From the NCBI RefSeq assembly GCF_013347965.1, contig NZ_CP048810.1:4277501-4341500 (forward strand): DNA of 64,000 nucleotides, read 5' to 3'. The notes below the pieces were generated by a model that saw nothing but the letters and a program-made list of their open reading frames with translations, searched no databases and was not told the origin of the DNA. Of this stretch, positions 15,901 through 24,326 are shown one piece after another (within the stretch, counting starts at the first letter, position 1; the number at the start of each line of letters is the position of its first letter). Origin of the DNA: Pseudomonas bijieensis. Its GTDB lineage: Bacteria > Pseudomonadota > Gammaproteobacteria > Pseudomonadales > Pseudomonadaceae. The position numbers and the translations under genes were made by a program.

Positions 15901-18078
15901 TCAGACGATGGAATCGAGATCCAGCACGTAGGGTTTACCAACAGCGTACCCGTGAGCGCCGCAGATCAATTCACTGTCGTCATCCAAGGGCGGCGCCATA
16001 GCCAGCGGCTCGGCCACTCGGTTTTCCGGGTGGGCCTGCCAGCGAGCCAGGTTGTGTGCCAGTTGTTCGGGGCGTTCCGACAAGCTCCCGTAAACGTCTT
16101 TTTCACTGACCGACGCGGTGTGCAGCGTCGCCAGGCGCGCACGGGTGCTGTGCAGCTTGTCGACCTCACGGATGAGCGCAATGTTGATCGATCTGTCGCT
16201 ACGACCATTGGGTGCTGCTCGTCCAGCCAGGTAGCGCTCTTCATCGCGCAATTGTTGGGTAACCCGCGTCAGAGCATGATCGATCCATTCATATTCGCGT
16301 TTTGTCACCAGTGTGCTTGCGTTGCTGTGCGCTTGCTGCCAGCGGCGCAAGGTCGCCCAGCAAGCGGGAATGTAGCTGGGGAGCATGAAGTGATCGCCGG
16401 TCTGGATGAGTTGCGCCAGTAATGCCGGACGGTTCGGTAGGCCATGTTTATGCTTTAGGGCGACTTCGCAGGCGGCGTGTTGGGTGATGGTGTCGCAATG
16501 GGGCATCCACAGGATCGAAGAGCGTTCCTTGCGATCGAACTCCACCGGCAGGAAGTGCCGCAAGATGCCGTGGTGTTCGTAGGGCTCGCCCGCCCAGTTA
16601 GTGATGCCCGCCACGAACACGGAAAGGCCGACTGGTACGTTGGCGAACGTAAGGGTCAACCCTGTGCCATAAACACCGCCCTTGGTATTCATCCAACTGC
16701 CGGGCACGCTGGGTATCGGGTCGTTGTGGTTGACCATTCGGTAATGCACCAGGGCTTCGGCGTTTTTTGTGAAGGTGGCGTCGGCGGCTCGGGGGGCGCC
16801 ATAGGTGTAGAGCTGGAGGGTGTAGCCTTCCGGTCTGCGCCGCAGCATCTCTGAAAGTAGTAACGCCACCGCGCCTCCCAGGCTGTGGCCGCAGATCAGC
16901 AGTTTTTGCCCTGCGTAGAACCTGTCCAGATAACTCGTCACGAAGGCCGCAGTTGTTTTGGCGGCGCCATAGAACCCTCGGTGCACCTGGCCGACCCCTT
17001 CTTCAAACGGTACTTGGAGCGCATCGGCGTCGCGCAGGAAGTCTGCGGGTTGCTGGGTGCCACGTACTGCAATCAGGATCAGTTCGTCGTTGTGGGTGAT
17101 GTAGGCCTGGGTATCAGTGCTTTCTTCTTTGTCGGTGTCATCGAGGAAATGGACTTTGGCGGGATGCTCCTGATGTACACCCAATTGCGGATCGTTGACC
17201 GCGTAGAGGGCCGGGTCGAACGGCACGATCTCCAGGCGTTTGGAATAGGGCACCTCCTCGTACAGTGGATAGTAGGGTTTTGTTTGTTCCGGATAGAACT
17301 TCCCGAGTTCCTCGAACTTCGCCAAGGCGTCGGCGAACCAGTTGCCCACGCTTGGTTGCTCGGTGAAGCTCACCGGTGTTTTTATCGGAGCTTTGTCAGG
17401 CGTCTGGCCGAAGGGGCAATAGGTCAAGGTCGACATGAGCGCCAATTGGTACAAGTTGAGCGCACAGAATTCGGGAGCGGTGGACAGCATGGGCCGCAAG
17501 GCGCGCAACGGTCGAACTTCAAGCACCGTGTGTTTTTGCGGCATCAAGGTCACGCCGAGCTTGCCATGCTCGCCCATCAGACGTGCCGGCCCTGCAGGGA
17601 GTGGATAATGGCGGTACACCTCGGGAGGCAAATGCGCGACGTACTTGACCAGGTGCCGTACTTCCACTTGGAAGAAGTCGTCTGCACAGGCTTGTGCGGG
17701 ATTTTCCCGGGTGCGCGTGGCGTTTGGGTTCAGGTAACGGGTTTGCTCGGCGCGGACTTGTAGTTCGGTGATCTTGAGAGGGTAGTGCGGTCTTGTTTGT
17801 AGAAATGAGTAGACCTCTTCAAACCCCTGATACGTCTGATCAAAAAGCAGGGCAATTGGTCCTGCATAGTGGTTGCTAACCTTGCCGACACCCATGACAT
17901 CCAGGTTGCCAGGGTATTTTTGTCCTTCTGAATCGGTAGCGACATAAGCCAGCCCTGCATAAGGCTCACCAGAGCCAAACTCATCGACGAGCTGAAAACT
18001 GCTCCACTTACCCCCCACAGGGCAGGTCAGATTGCGATGGCTCAGCCGTGACTCCAATTCTTTTTGCAATGACGTCAT
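15901..18078 (-). CDS. T6SS class 3 lipase effector (Tle2/TseL-like)
   Basis: A 725-residue protein with an alpha/beta-hydrolase class 3 lipase core. The nucleophile elbow is GHSLGG with Ser399. A catalytic Asp is likely in 'NHNDPIPSVPG' and the His in 'PYEHHGILRHF'. The first 300 residues are a non-catalytic N-terminal region, probably for loading, and the last 200 are helical. There is no signal peptide, as expected for a T6SS cargo. The gene cluster vgrG, DUF4123 adaptor, lipoprotein, lipase mirrors the vgrG-tap-tseL locus of Vibrio cholerae, so I infer a phospholipase that attacks membranes of rival cells. The start follows AAGGAG at a normal distance. Confidence 0.82.
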   Translation of the reverse strand: MTSLQKELESRLSHRNLTCPVGGKWSSFQLVDEFGSGEPYAGLAYVATDSEGQKYPGNLDVMGVGKVSNHYAGPIALLFDQTYQGFEEVYSFLQTRPHYPLKITELQVRAEQTRYLNPNATRTRENPAQACADDFFQVEVRHLVKYVAHLPPEVYRHYPLPAGPARLMGEHGKLGVTLMPQKHTVLEVRPLRALRPMLSTAPEFCALNLYQLALMSTLTYCPFGQTPDKAPIKTPVSFTEQPSVGNWFADALAKFEELGKFYPEQTKPYYPLYEEVPYSKRLEIVPFDPALYAVNDPQLGVHQEHPAKVHFLDDTDKEESTDTQAYITHNDELILIAVRGTQQPADFLRDADALQVPFEEGVGQVHRGFYGAAKTTAAFVTSYLDRFYAGQKLLICGHSLGGAVALLLSEMLRRRPEGYTLQLYTYGAPRAADATFTKNAEALVHYRMVNHNDPIPSVPGSWMNTKGGVYGTGLTLTFANVPVGLSVFVAGITNWAGEPYEHHGILRHFLPVEFDRKERSSILWMPHCDTITQHAACEVALKHKHGLPNRPALLAQLIQTGDHFMLPSYIPACWATLRRWQQAHSNASTLVTKREYEWIDHALTRVTQQLRDEERYLAGRAAPNGRSDRSINIALIREVDKLHSTRARLATLHTASVSEKDVYGSLSERPEQLAHNLARWQAHPENRVAEPLAMAPPLDDDSELICGAHGYAVGKPYVLDLDSIV

Positions 18079-18090
18079 ACGCGGATCTCC

Positions 18091-18861
18091 TTATTCCGTA
18101 CAACCGGGGTAAATAGTGCATCTCTGTCCGTCGGGCATTTGAAAACCGCTGAAGTCCTGGTAATTGCCATAACAAAATGCGTACTGGTCCTCAAAGTGCT
18201 TGCCCAGGCAGCGTTTCCAACCGTTAGGCACTTTCACCCAAGTGTCTCCAATGGCGGGTCTTTCCTCGTCCGCCAATTTGATTTTCATCCTCACGGTCTT
18301 ACCCGGCAGTTGATCCAGGGTGTACGCCGAGAAAGGACGCCCACGCCCAAGCTCGCCCTGTGGGTTGGTTTTTTTGCAGTCGAGGATTTTTCTGAGAATG
18401 CGGGGCTTGCCTGAAGTACGGAACAGCCACTGGCATTGGCCGTAAAAAGTGCTTTCACCCGCTTCGCTGAACATGCCTTTGTATTGCGCTTCCAGCTCAT
18501 CGCGAATCACCACGTTGGCTGAATCGTGACTGATATCGCTCCAGTCCTTGCCATAGGCGGAATAGATTTCGAGCTCAATGCGGCTGATCACCAGGGGGCA
18601 ACCCATACGGGTTCGGCGAATAACGATTTCGGAATCAGGCTTGTACGCCTTACGCCACTCCCTATTGAACACAGGCGCTTTGTTATACCGGGTCTCGACG
18701 GTACAGGTTTCACCTGGCGCAGGTACGTAGTACACCGCAGCTTCGTAGGCAAAATCGGGCGGCAAATCTGCCGTAAAAGTAAACGTGTTCGGCTGTGTGT
18801 TGACGCACCCCGCCGACATCGCCAGACCGCTCAAACTTGCAATGCGCAAAACCTGTTTCAT
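18091..18861 (-). CDS. Lipoprotein, candidate immunity protein of the lipase
   Basis: A 256-residue lipoprotein: the signal MKQVLRIASLSGLAMSAGC ends in a lipobox with the acylated Cys at residue 19. The mature domain is rich in aromatic residues and has several cysteines; I do not recognise a named family. Its ATG overlaps the DUF4123 stop by four bases, and the lipase starts 12 bases after it. Periplasmic immunity to a T6SS lipase is the expected role by position. The order is unusual, since immunity genes more often follow their effector, so an accessory role in lipase loading remains possible. Confidence 0.65.
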   Translation of the reverse strand: MKQVLRIASLSGLAMSAGCVNTQPNTFTFTADLPPDFAYEAAVYYVPAPGETCTVETRYNKAPVFNREWRKAYKPDSEIVIRRTRMGCPLVISRIELEIYSAYGKDWSDISHDSANVVIRDELEAQYKGMFSEAGESTFYGQCQWLFRTSGKPRILRKILDCKKTNPQGELGRGRPFSAYTLDQLPGKTVRMKIKLADEERPAIGDTWVKVPNGWKRCLGKHFEDQYAFCYGNYQDFSGFQMPDGQRCTIYPGCTE

Positions 18862-19712
18862 AGCGGCGCATCTCCCTGCCAGAACGCCGCCATCAGGCGC
18901 ACCCGTTCAAAATGCTCATCGGGACTTTCAGCTGGGCGAACTTGCCAGTACGACACCGGAGTATCGGTGGGTGCTTGCAGGCGCTGAGTCAGCAAGAACT
19001 CCAACTGCTCAGGTGCTTGCCAGTGCCAGGCCTCGGCCTGATCGAGCGTGGCACGCAACCACACCTCCGGGTCCTGTTGCTCGGCCAGTGTGGCGAAGGC
19101 CAGGACATGCTCGGCCAGCAGGAAGCGGCGGGCATTGAGGAGGCGAGTCTGCATCGCTTGTTGCGGGGTAACAGGCACCTGCAGCCAAAGAGGAAAATCG
19201 GGCACCGGGTATGTCCCAGGGGCCGGGTTATAGGTGCTTGACCAGCGAGTGCCCTGCCAATAGCAGACACTGATCGCTGGCCCAAGGTAGGCCGGATAGG
19301 CTTCAACGGGCAGGTGCTTGAGCGCCCGGGCCAAGACACGGTTGTCATGGAAGCGGTACAACGCCTGATGGGGGCGCTCTCCGATGACCAGCCGTTCACG
19401 CCAGTGCTCCACCAGCGTTGGCAGGCCCCCTTTTGGAAGGCTGGCGAGCCATCCCCAGTGGCTGTCCGGCCGGTTGAGCAATTCATTGATGTGCTCGTCG
19501 CCGGGCCGATCGAAGGTGAAGACAAAGGGCCCGGCGTCAGCGAGATCAGCGACCAGCGTTTGGCCGTACACGCTCAGGTACTGGTCGGGGCGACTGTTCT
19601 TGAGCATTGCCTGGCGCGTGTGGTGTTCATTTTCTGAGTCCAGGACGACACACAAGGCGTGGCCGAGGCGTTGCTGTTCGATCAACCATTGATGGGGGAA
19701 TGAGCGAGTCAT
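18858..19712 (-). CDS. DUF4123 T6SS effector adaptor (Tec/Tap)
   Basis: A 284-residue cytosolic protein of the DUF4123 family, which binds a cognate effector and loads it onto a particular VgrG tip. Family features include the N-terminal 'HALCVVLDSE' strand and 'PDQYLSVYGQTLVADLADAGPFVF'. The ATG at 19712 overlaps the vgrG stop (ATGA), matching coupled expression with VgrG; a longer upstream start would lie entirely inside vgrG. The lipase two genes downstream is the obvious client. Confidence 0.85.
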   Translation of the reverse strand: MTRSFPHQWLIEQQRLGHALCVVLDSENEHHTRQAMLKNSRPDQYLSVYGQTLVADLADAGPFVFTFDRPGDEHINELLNRPDSHWGWLASLPKGGLPTLVEHWRERLVIGERPHQALYRFHDNRVLARALKHLPVEAYPAYLGPAISVCYWQGTRWSSTYNPAPGTYPVPDFPLWLQVPVTPQQAMQTRLLNARRFLLAEHVLAFATLAEQQDPEVWLRATLDQAEAWHWQAPEQLEFLLTQRLQAPTDTPVSYWQVRPAESPDEHFERVRLMAAFWQGDAPL

Positions 19713-21772
19713 GCGGCGGCCACTTCCGTTGGGCAGAGCCCTCCGCGGCAGGCCTCGCAGATCGGACAAAAATCCAATCCCGCTGCTTGGCTGGCCGTTA
19801 TCAGCGAGCGTTGAGTGGGGGCGAACACTGGGGCTGGCGCCGCCAAGGGATCCGTCAAGCCAGGCGCAAATGATGAGGCGGTGGCGCCGACCATGGGGGC
19901 GCCGCCGAGCTGGATTTCACTGCTGCTGTAGACACCGCTGTGGTCGATCACGATGTGCTGGCCTCCGGCTTTCAAACTGAGGGTTGCACCTGCTTCAAGG
20001 ACCACATGAGCGCCTGCCTTGATCTGTATTTGCTGTCCGGTCTCGACCACCAATGTCTGATCGACGCGGGTGTGGCGGTTGGTGACGCGCAGGTAGTCAT
20101 TGCCTTCGACTTGGACCGTGCGGTCGGCGGCGGTGGTCCGATGTTCCTCGGCGTGCAGGATGGTGAAGCTATTGCCCTTGATGGTCTCCCGCCGCTCGTT
20201 ACCAATCTCCAGTCGGCTGTCGTTTTCGATCTTCTGTTCCATGTCACGCTGGGCACGCAGATAGATCAGTTCCTGACCGGCGCGGTCTTCCAGGTGCAGC
20301 TCGTTGAAGCCTTTGTTGCCCGGCGAGCTGCAAGAACGAAACACGGTGCGGGTCTTGTGCGCAGGCAACGGGTAGGGCGGAGCGTTGGCGCTGTTGGTCA
20401 GGCATCCGCTGATCAAGGGCTTATCGGGATCGCCTTCCATGAAGGTCACCAACACCTCCATGCCCACCCGTGGGATCGTGACGCCCCCGTAGCTGTTGCC
20501 CGCCCAATTGGAGGCGACTCGTAACCAACAACTGCTGCCATCGTCGAAGTGCCCCGCACGATCCCAGAAAAACCGGACCTTGACCCGGCCATACGGGTCG
20601 CAGTGGATCTCTTCATCCTTGGGCCCCGTGACGATTGCCGTCTGGCTGCCCCATACACGTGGTTTTTGGTAAACCCGCTGCGAACGAAAGACCGCATCCC
20701 AAGGCGTGGCAACGAAGTGATTGCGATAGCCCTGATAGAAATGATCCGCAGTCCTGCCAGTGTCGCTGGGCGTTATTTCCTCAAGCACCTGCGGCTGTTT
20801 GCCTTCGTGATGCACTTCGGTCAGGAGCCATAGATCATTCCATTCCTGGCGTGGGTGCTCACTCAAGCTCAGGAAGTGCCCCGTCATCAGTGCTGGCTGA
20901 TTACTCTTTCCTTCGGCTTGGCAGTAGTCGGCGCGATGGCGTTCCAAGGCGCGGCGGCTCAGCGACTTGCCGCGTTTTTCCTGGGTAAAGTCACCGGGAT
21001 AATCATAGGCCTCCAAGTCTGGCCTATTTTTTTTGATACCAGGCTGACAGCTAGTCTCCAGTAGGAATGTCGATTTCTTGAAATCGTAATCACGGCGCGT
21101 GACGCGACTGGTCCGGGTCTCCAGTCGCAGGCCAAATCGATGGATGACCGGTTCCTCGCTAGCCATGCCGCTGCCGTGTTTGTAAACAGTGCGGCCTTCA
21201 AGTCGGGGAAAGACGGTCTGGTCATCACCAAATACCAGGTAGTGACCGGAGTCACTGTGCTGGAAGTGATAATGCAAGCCTTCTTCGTGACACAGGCGCT
21301 CGATGAAGTGCAAGTCAGATTCGCGATACTGCACGCAGTAGTCACGAAGCGGATAACTTGCACTCAACTGGAAGCGATGAGCATCGGTGAGGATGCCGTG
21401 TTCCTTGAGGATCAATGTGATGATCTGCGGCACGCTGACCTGTTGAAAAATGCGCTGGTTAGTGCGGTGCTCCAAGTAAGCCAGTCGTGGAGCCACTCTT
21501 ATTTTGTAATGCGTCAAGCGTTTACCGCTGTCACCTTGTTCAACACGATAAATCAGCCCGTGAACACCGTGCCCCTGTTTATTGAATGCAAGAAATGCCT
21601 GCTGGTTTAACAAGTTCTCCAAGTCCATATCGCGTTGTTCACTGACGAGCTCGATATCGAACGAATAAGGTGTGCTGATGGCTTCGCAGCCTTCGAAGGC
21701 CAACACTTGAAGGTCATATTCGAGGTCAGGAATGGTGAGATGGAAGTCGTGTAAATCAGGGGTGTGGAACAT
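19709..21772 (-). CDS. vgrG: VgrG spike protein (TssI), lipase-associated
   Basis: A 687-residue T6SS spike. The N-terminal gp27-like domain runs to about residue 370, the gp5-like OB domain includes 'DPYGRVKVRFFWDR', and a beta-helical needle with repeated 'QVEGNDYLRVTNRHTRVDQT'-type strands occupies about 520-630. The last 40 residues contain a Cys cluster (CPICEACRGGLC) beyond the needle, which could bind metal or mediate adaptor contact. It heads a four-gene leftward operon with DUF4123, lipoprotein and lipase genes and is divergent from tssA. It is clearly distinct from the two VgrGs at 53-61 kb, so it likely serves the H2-type apparatus. Confidence 0.92.
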   Translation of the reverse strand: MFHTPDLHDFHLTIPDLEYDLQVLAFEGCEAISTPYSFDIELVSEQRDMDLENLLNQQAFLAFNKQGHGVHGLIYRVEQGDSGKRLTHYKIRVAPRLAYLEHRTNQRIFQQVSVPQIITLILKEHGILTDAHRFQLSASYPLRDYCVQYRESDLHFIERLCHEEGLHYHFQHSDSGHYLVFGDDQTVFPRLEGRTVYKHGSGMASEEPVIHRFGLRLETRTSRVTRRDYDFKKSTFLLETSCQPGIKKNRPDLEAYDYPGDFTQEKRGKSLSRRALERHRADYCQAEGKSNQPALMTGHFLSLSEHPRQEWNDLWLLTEVHHEGKQPQVLEEITPSDTGRTADHFYQGYRNHFVATPWDAVFRSQRVYQKPRVWGSQTAIVTGPKDEEIHCDPYGRVKVRFFWDRAGHFDDGSSCWLRVASNWAGNSYGGVTIPRVGMEVLVTFMEGDPDKPLISGCLTNSANAPPYPLPAHKTRTVFRSCSSPGNKGFNELHLEDRAGQELIYLRAQRDMEQKIENDSRLEIGNERRETIKGNSFTILHAEEHRTTAADRTVQVEGNDYLRVTNRHTRVDQTLVVETGQQIQIKAGAHVVLEAGATLSLKAGGQHIVIDHSGVYSSSEIQLGGAPMVGATASSFAPGLTDPLAAPAPVFAPTQRSLITASQAAGLDFCPICEACRGGLCPTEVAAA

Positions 21773-22208
21773 TCGAGGGTCCTTGGGCGTTGGCTTTGAC
21801 TCCTGATTACATTGAAGCAGTCCTGCTGGGTGCGTGCGCAGAGGCCCGTAAAAAAAGAAAAGGATGTAGGAGTTCTCTTCGCAGCAAGTAAGAGTTGAGA
21901 GCGAAATGATTTGAAGTGGTTTTTAGGAGGTTCGATTGTGTATTCAGCCTTGACAGAAAAAACTTTCGCATTGGGGATTTTCGAAGGGGTAATTTTTTGG
22001 AAAAAAGGAAAGTTCCTACTTTTTTATGTTTAAAACCTTGGCATGCTTCGCAGCGTTCGGTTGATTGAGGGCGATGTGAGTTTTGTGGGTATGCCTTGAT
22101 TGCACTTTTGCGAAACTTCCTACAAGCGAAGCCGAACATTTACCTTGATTAATCATGTCGCCAAAACTACCCGTGTCACAAACTGAACTGTTCTTAACAG
22201 GGTCGTGA
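21773..22208. promoter_or_regulatory. AT-rich divergent promoter region, vgrG / tssA
   Basis: 436 bases without a gene, visibly richer in A and T than the neighbours, with runs such as TTTTTTGGAAAAAAGGAAAG near 22004. It must hold the promoters of both the vgrG and tss operons. I looked for a GG-N10-GC sigma-54 signature on both strands and did not find a convincing one, although the locus encodes a sigma-54 activator. AT-rich T6SS promoters in Pseudomonas are often bound by MvaT/H-NS-type silencers; that is inference here. Confidence 0.5.
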
Positions 22209-23765
22209 ATGTCGTATTCCGGAAAACTGTCCGCCCATTATCTGGCTCTTGCCAAAGCTCCCATTTCCCAAGAGGACTTTGCGGGGGCAGACGTGCGTTT
22301 TTCGAATGAATACGAGGCGTTGGAAAGCGAGCTGGGCAAAGCCCAGTCGATGCACGAAAGCGGCCAGGTCGACTGGCTGAAGATCCGTGAAGGATGTGAA
22401 GCGCTGTTGCGTACCCAGTCGAAGGATCTGCGGGTGGCGGCCTGGTTGGTTTGGGCGCTGTATCAGCGTGAGTCTTTCCAGGGGCTGTTGGCCGGCCTCT
22501 GTCTTTTGCAGTACTTGTGTAAAGACCATTGGCCTGAGATTCATCCGGCCAAAAGCCGAACCCGTGCGGCCAGTATCAATTGGTTGGTGCCACGCCTGGA
22601 GCAGGCGTTGGGCGATGACGTGGCGATCAAGGAGCAGTTGCCGCTGTTCCGTCACCTGACGCAACAGCTTGAGGGGCTCGATGCTGCTTGCACCGCCCAC
22701 TTGGGTGATGACGCTCCTCTGCTACTGCCGTTGTGTCGACGCCTCAACACAATGATCCAGCGTGCCACTGACAACCTGCCGCAGGCGGGTGCCCTCGGGA
22801 CGGTAGTGGCTCAGGTGAAGCAAGTTGCCACCCAACTGCTCACGCCCGGCGCTCCGATCGAAAACGAAAAAGAAGCCCACAAGGCCTTACGCGCCCAGCA
22901 GGAAAGCGCGGCTTCGTTATGCATCTGGTGGCTCAAGCAAAAAGCGACCGACGTTCGCGCCCTGCGTCTGAATCGTACTTTGACCTGGCTGACCATTGAC
23001 GTCATGCCCGAGCGCAACGCCGAGCAGATCACGCCGCTGCGTGGGCTGCCGGCGGACAAACTCAAGGCTTATCAGGACAGCCTGCAACGGGGCGATTACG
23101 CGAACCTGCTTGTGGAGATCGAGGCCAGCCTGGCGAAGGCACCGTACTGGCTCGATGGCCAGAGGCTTGCCTGGGAGTGCCTGCAAGGGCTGAATGCCGA
23201 GTTGGCCATGCGTGAAGTGGAGGTCCATCTCGCACTATTCATCCAGCGCCTGCCGGGCGTTATCGAATTGCGCTGGCATGACGGTGTGCCGTTCGCCGAT
23301 CCGGCCACCCGGGCCTGGATCGCTGCCCAGGTCATGCCTCACCTGCAAAGCCCCGGCGCGACACACGAAGTCGATGTCATTCACAACGATGCGCCTTGGG
23401 AGCTGACGCTGGAAGAAGCCCAGTCGATCCTGCCCAAGGATGGCCTCAAGCCCGCCGTCCAATTGCTCAGGCAAGGCATGCAAAACGCCCTTGGGGCACG
23501 CGAGTGTTTCCTCTGGCGGTTCGCGATGGCTCGCTTGTGCTTCTCGGCCAGGAAATACGAACTCGCCAAAGTCCAGCTGGAGGCCCTCGACCAGACACTG
23601 CAACACGCAGGCCTGAATACCTGGGAGCCCGCCCTGGAGTTGCAGGTGCTGCATTTATTGCACAGCTGCTGCGATTTATTACCCCAGAACCACTCCATAC
23701 GCGAGTGCAAGGAAGAAACCTATCGCAGGTTGTGTCACCTCGACCTCGAACGGGTCATTGAATAG
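22209..23765 (+). CDS. tssA: T6SS baseplate/sheath-priming protein TssA
   Basis: A 518-residue protein with an N-terminal ImpA domain ('SKDLRVAAWLVWALYQRESFQGLLAGLCLLQ', about residues 70-110, written here in overlapping parts: SKDLRVAAWLVWAL and SFQGLLAGLCLLQ) and a VasJ-type C-terminal domain that forms rings. TssA recruits baseplate and sheath components during assembly. It is the first gene of the rightward T6SS operon, matching hsiA2 in the P. aeruginosa HSI-II order. Confidence 0.9.
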   Translation: MSYSGKLSAHYLALAKAPISQEDFAGADVRFSNEYEALESELGKAQSMHESGQVDWLKIREGCEALLRTQSKDLRVAAWLVWALYQRESFQGLLAGLCLLQYLCKDHWPEIHPAKSRTRAASINWLVPRLEQALGDDVAIKEQLPLFRHLTQQLEGLDAACTAHLGDDAPLLLPLCRRLNTMIQRATDNLPQAGALGTVVAQVKQVATQLLTPGAPIENEKEAHKALRAQQESAASLCIWWLKQKATDVRALRLNRTLTWLTIDVMPERNAEQITPLRGLPADKLKAYQDSLQRGDYANLLVEIEASLAKAPYWLDGQRLAWECLQGLNAELAMREVEVHLALFIQRLPGVIELRWHDGVPFADPATRAWIAAQVMPHLQSPGATHEVDVIHNDAPWELTLEEAQSILPKDGLKPAVQLLRQGMQNALGARECFLWRFAMARLCFSARKYELAKVQLEALDQTLQHAGLNTWEPALELQVLHLLHSCCDLLPQNHSIRECKEETYRRLCHLDLERVIE

Positions 23766-23797
23766 GCCTTCGGGTCGCAAATTGTAAGGAGAAAGTC

Positions 23798-24301
23798 ATG
23801 GCCAAAGAAGGCTCAATCGCCCCCAAGGAACGCATCAACGTCACCTTCAAGCCTGCCACTGGCGGTGCCCAGGAAGAAATTGAACTGCCATTGAAACTCT
23901 TGGCGATCGGTGATTACACCCACCGCAGGGACGAACGCAAGATCGAGGACCGCAAGCCGATTGGCATCGACAAGATGAGCTTCGACGAAGTGTTGGCCAA
24001 ACAGGAGCTGAACCTGACCCTGAGCGTACCGAATCGTCTTCAGGAAGGGAGCGAAACTCAAGAGTTGGCCGTACAGCTGCGTGTGAACTCGATGAAGGAT
24101 TTCAACCCGGCGAGCCTGGTCGAACAAGTGCCGGAGCTCAGCAAACTGATGGAACTGCGTGGCGCCCTGGTTGCGCTCAAAGGGCCATTGGGTAACGCAC
24201 CGGCGTTTCGCAAGGCCATCGAGGGCGTACTCGCCAATGACGATTCCCGCCGCCGCGTACTGGATGAGCTGGGTCTGAACACCACAGCGAAGAGCGCTTG
24301 A
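23798..24301 (+). CDS. tssB: T6SS contractile sheath small subunit TssB
   Basis: A 167-residue VipA-family protein that interlocks with TssC to form the contractile sheath. Signatures include 'RINVTFKPATGGAQEEIELP' and 'LLAIGDYTHR' in the first 45 residues and 'DRKPIGIDKMSFDEVL'. A strong AAGGAG ribosome binding site precedes the ATG, fitting a highly produced structural protein. Confidence 0.95.
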   Translation: MAKEGSIAPKERINVTFKPATGGAQEEIELPLKLLAIGDYTHRRDERKIEDRKPIGIDKMSFDEVLAKQELNLTLSVPNRLQEGSETQELAVQLRVNSMKDFNPASLVEQVPELSKLMELRGALVALKGPLGNAPAFRKAIEGVLANDDSRRRVLDELGLNTTAKSA

Positions 24302-24326
24302 TTCTTTCAGCCAAGGAAGCCGAAAC

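Noticed and set aside
21773..22208. Sigma-54 promoter in the divergent T6SS region
   Set aside because: Candidates such as TTGGCATGCTTCGCAG have the wrong spacing between GG and GC (8 instead of 10), so none is called.
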